Assembly (NCBI RefSeq): GCF_002968635.1 | Contig: NZ_PVBN01000002.1 | Coordinates: 1-64,000 of the forward strand | DNA length: 64,000 nt | Direction: 5' to 3' | DNA from: Neorhizobium alkalisoli | GTDB taxonomy: Bacteria; Pseudomonadota; Alphaproteobacteria; Rhizobiales; Rhizobiaceae | Shown: positions 59,635 to 64,000 of the stretch, piece by piece | Layout of the letters: the number at the start of each line of letters is the position of its first letter | How positions within the stretch are numbered: the stretch's first letter is position 1 | Made by a program: the position numbers and the translations under genes | The notes under the pieces: model-generated | What the model was told of the DNA's origin: nothing | What the model saw: the letters and a program-made list of their open reading frames with translations, nothing else | Databases searched by the model: none

Positions 59635-60699
59635 TTAAAAGTTGTGCTCCTCGTCATCCTCCATGTCGTATTTTTCTGCTTCAGCGTAAGTTAATATAGC
59701 GTCATAATTCTCTGGGGTGGAGAAGTATTTATATATTTCATATTCCTCTTCGGATGAATCTGGATCATAAAGTGTCCAATTAACTCGAATCTCTTCTTTT
59801 AACTTTTTAATATCTTTTATAATTAACCAACCTCTGATTAACCCATATATATTTGTGTAGTAGGCAAGCTCTTTGCTTTTTTTTGCATAGTTTTCAGGTA
59901 TTATTTTAATAATGTCGGCTATCTTTGTTGCGCCGAAGGCCTTAAGCTCGTCAATTAAGTTTTGGAAATGGGTTTCGTCCTTTATTGTTTCTAACGGATA
60001 ATCATTACTTCTTGCCCAATCTTCGATAAAGTTCCTGAGGGTTATGGAATTTATCTCTAAGTCTAAATTGCCAATGCGGTAATCTTCTATTACTTCCGCT
60101 GTATAGGCGTCGATTTCTCTTGAAATGTCGCTAAAGCCTTTGTCGGCGATTTCTAACAGACCGGCGTGAAGATACAATCGTCGCTGAATATCTTTTGGGA
60201 GCACAGATCTAAATTTATAGGATCTGTCATGAGCCAGCTCTGCCCAAGCATGCTGCAGCACTGTACGGATTTGAAATTCAAATTTCAAATCGCACAGACC
60301 CTCGAATTCTGGAAGTTCCGCGCGCTTGGGTCCCAAATCACATACGAAGTGAACCGAACGATAACCGACCTGATCGGAGGATAAGCCATCGTCTTTATTA
60401 CTGCTATTTTTCATATCAACATTGAAAGATTGATTTATGATGTCAGAGACATTCTGAATCTCTGACTCGATGAAAACAATTATTCTAATGCCGGAAATAT
60501 CAGTCACCTGGGATTGCGGATCTTTGTATTTCTTTCGCTTGACCTTCTCGTGAATACTGTTTGCATCTTTAGTACGTCCAGAAATGGACAGGTACTCAAC
60601 GCCACGCGTTTCCAGCAGGCTTTTTGCTATGGATAATATAGATTCAGTTAGTCGCACATGCTTCGGAAGGCACTCCTCAATCCATGCGTCGATATCCAT
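59635..60699 (-). CDS. RelA/SpoT-domain protein, putative (p)ppGpp-type synthetase
   Basis: A 354-residue protein with a synthetase core at about residues 30-160: SISGRTKDANSIHEKVKRKK (basic ATP-binding RxK..S...K pattern), Asp67 in TDISGIRIIVF, GYRSVHFVC at 112-120, and Glu141 in FEFQIRTVLQHAWAELAHD. The metal-binding Asp and Glu are kept, so catalysis is plausible. There is no HD hydrolase, TGS or ACT domain. Residues about 180-354 are helical, charged, end in an acidic tail, and match nothing I recognise. The gene is far more AT-rich than its surroundings (20 G/C in the 60 bases 59821-59880), suggesting transfer. It may be a small alarmone synthetase or a toxic synthetase used in phage defence. 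Confidence 0.85.
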   Translation of the reverse strand: MDIDAWIEECLPKHVRLTESILSIAKSLLETRGVEYLSISGRTKDANSIHEKVKRKKYKDPQSQVTDISGIRIIVFIESEIQNVSDIINQSFNVDMKNSSNKDDGLSSDQVGYRSVHFVCDLGPKRAELPEFEGLCDLKFEFQIRTVLQHAWAELAHDRSYKFRSVLPKDIQRRLYLHAGLLEIADKGFSDISREIDAYTAEVIEDYRIGNLDLEINSITLRNFIEDWARSNDYPLETIKDETHFQNLIDELKAFGATKIADIIKIIPENYAKKSKELAYYTNIYGLIRGWLIIKDIKKLKEEIRVNWTLYDPDSSEEEYEIYKYFSTPENYDAILTYAEAEKYDMEDDEEHNF

Positions 60700-60913
60700 A
60701 ACCTACCCCGTTTCCGATTCCTACCTTCAAGCTTGTCAGCAATAGGCATGGTTCGTAAAGCATTTGGGTAGCAAGCCCAGCTTAAAATCCGTAGCTCACC
60801 GTCGTCCGCAAGTTCCCGTTGCGCGGTTCGACCTTTGAGAGTCGCGTTAGACGTCTTGCCTCCGTCTACCACCCGCTCCACCTTTCTCCCGGTCAACCCC
60901 AGGGAGCACCGCC

Positions 60914-61225
60914 ATGAAAATCATAATCGGGTTCTTCACCACCAAGCCCGGGAAGCGGGCGGAATATCTGGAGGCGGCGCGGGAGCATCTGGAGAAGAGC
61001 CGGCTCGATCCGGACTGTTTCTACATCGAGCTCGTGCCCATGCCTGATAATCCGGACAAGCTGCTGCTTGCCGAAGCCTTTACCAGCGAGGAGGCGCATC
61101 GGCGTCATGAGGATACCGACCATATGCGCGCGCTCTGGGCGGTCGGTCCGACACTGCTCTCGCATGTGGTGATCGACAACGTGATCTCGGCCGAGGTGCA
61201 GCATACCGACGAAAGGTTCGAGTGA
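60914..61225 (+). CDS. Antibiotic biosynthesis monooxygenase (ABM) domain protein
   Basis: A 103-residue dimeric alpha/beta barrel of the ABM family (IIIGFFTTKPGKRAEYLEAAREHLEKSRLDPDCFYIELVPMPDNPDKLLLAEAF-type order; EAHRRHEDTDHM). Such proteins act as quinol monooxygenases or simply bind small ligands. The ATG is preceded by CAGGGAGCACC. Despite the family name there is no sign of antibiotic synthesis nearby. It is followed by a hairpin repeat. Confidence 0.88.
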   Translation: MKIIIGFFTTKPGKRAEYLEAAREHLEKSRLDPDCFYIELVPMPDNPDKLLLAEAFTSEEAHRRHEDTDHMRALWAVGPTLLSHVVIDNVISAEVQHTDERFE

Positions 61226-61260
61226 GGGCAGGGACGTCGTCGCCCCCTGCCGGCATCTTA

Positions 61261-61335
61261 GCCGGCCCTTCGCTTTGGCTCAGGGCGTTCGTCGCTCGAA
61301 ACGATTCACTGGATCGTTTCGTCGGCTGCGCCGAA
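61261..61335 (-). repeat. Hairpin repeat, copy B (covarying family)
   Basis: The inverse of the element at 57594-57667. Its stem CGAAACGAT / ATCGTTTCG with a 7-base loop is at 61297-61321, the same 25-base size as in copy A, while four stem pairs differ in a compensatory way. It follows the ABM gene and precedes the uvrB stop. Confidence 0.8.
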
Positions 61336-61375
61336 CACGTCTCACCCCCGCAGGCGGGGAGAAGAGACTTGGCGG

Positions 61376-64000
<2,625 letters not shown>

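Noticed and set aside
60648-60896. An 82-codon minus frame just upstream of the RelA/SpoT gene, considered as an antitoxin
   Set aside because: It overlaps the start of the RelA/SpoT gene in another frame, and its composition and sequence show no antitoxin features or ribosome binding site.

Overview
The window looks like a chromosomal segment of a rhizobial alphaproteobacterium (Rhizobium, Agrobacterium or Neorhizobium group). This rests on gene content and order: an rpsB-tsf-pyrH-frr-uppS-cdsA-rseP-bamA-lpxD-fabZ-lpxA-lpxI-lpxB run, LpxI in place of LpxH, a fused IspDF, dusB-ntrB-ntrC followed by ntrY-ntrX-trkA-dat-hfq-hflX, an E1-beta subunit with its own lipoyl domain, a GTTC-N7-GTTC LexA box, and short rhizobial-type palindromic repeats. 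Base composition is high in G+C with strong third-position bias, which creates very long antisense shadow frames. No rRNA, tRNA or CRISPR array was seen.

Layout. 1-3.0 kb: the 5' end of an IS630-type transposase running off the left edge, then leftward genes for a HIT protein, a FemAB-like acyltransferase, a glycerophosphodiesterase and RidA. 3.1-4.0 kb: eipB, a periplasmic envelope protein. 4.2-17.5 kb: a long rightward run joining translation (rpsB, tsf, frr), UMP kinase, undecaprenyl and phospholipid precursor synthesis (uppS, cdsA), envelope quality control (rseP, bamA) and lipid A synthesis (lpxD-fabZ-lpxA-lpxI-lpxB). It ends at a terminator shared with the convergent gltA. 18.8-26.1 kb: comEC converging on lexA, a VOC protein, kdsA, and a leftward chemoreceptor with a striking operator-like palindrome. 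26.4-35.7 kb: eno, ftsB, and the pyruvate dehydrogenase cluster (pdhA-pdhB-pdhC, a GDSL hydrolase, lpdA, a small membrane protein, lipA), which supplies the complex and the lipoyl cofactor made for it. 35.8-38.3 kb: a small conserved-looking gene, a COQ10-like START protein, cinA and ispDF. 38.5-50 kb: the nitrogen regulation block (dusB-ntrBC, ntrYX), trkA, a D-amino-acid aminotransferase, hfq and hflX. 50-52.4 kb: a Gly/Asn-rich secreted protein, mazG and a deaminase. 52.6-57.6 kb: sulfite/nitrite assimilation genes (cysG, DUF2849, cysI, DUF934) and fpr, a likely electron donor.

The accessory-looking part is 57.6-61.4 kb. It has a Cys-rich small protein, a DUF3828-like secreted protein, an AT-rich lone gene with an intact RelA/SpoT (p)ppGpp-synthetase core, a small monooxygenase, and several repeat families: 21-base palindromes, an approximately 80-base direct repeat, and a hairpin element whose stem shows compensatory changes between its two copies. 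The right edge is uvrB, incomplete at its 5' end, with a mosaic of palindromes read in frame inside its C-terminal extension.

Most of the window is core metabolism and cell-envelope function. The best candidates for something less described are the solitary alarmone-synthetase gene, the covarying hairpin family and the repeat inside uvrB. None is proven to be a new system from sequence alone.
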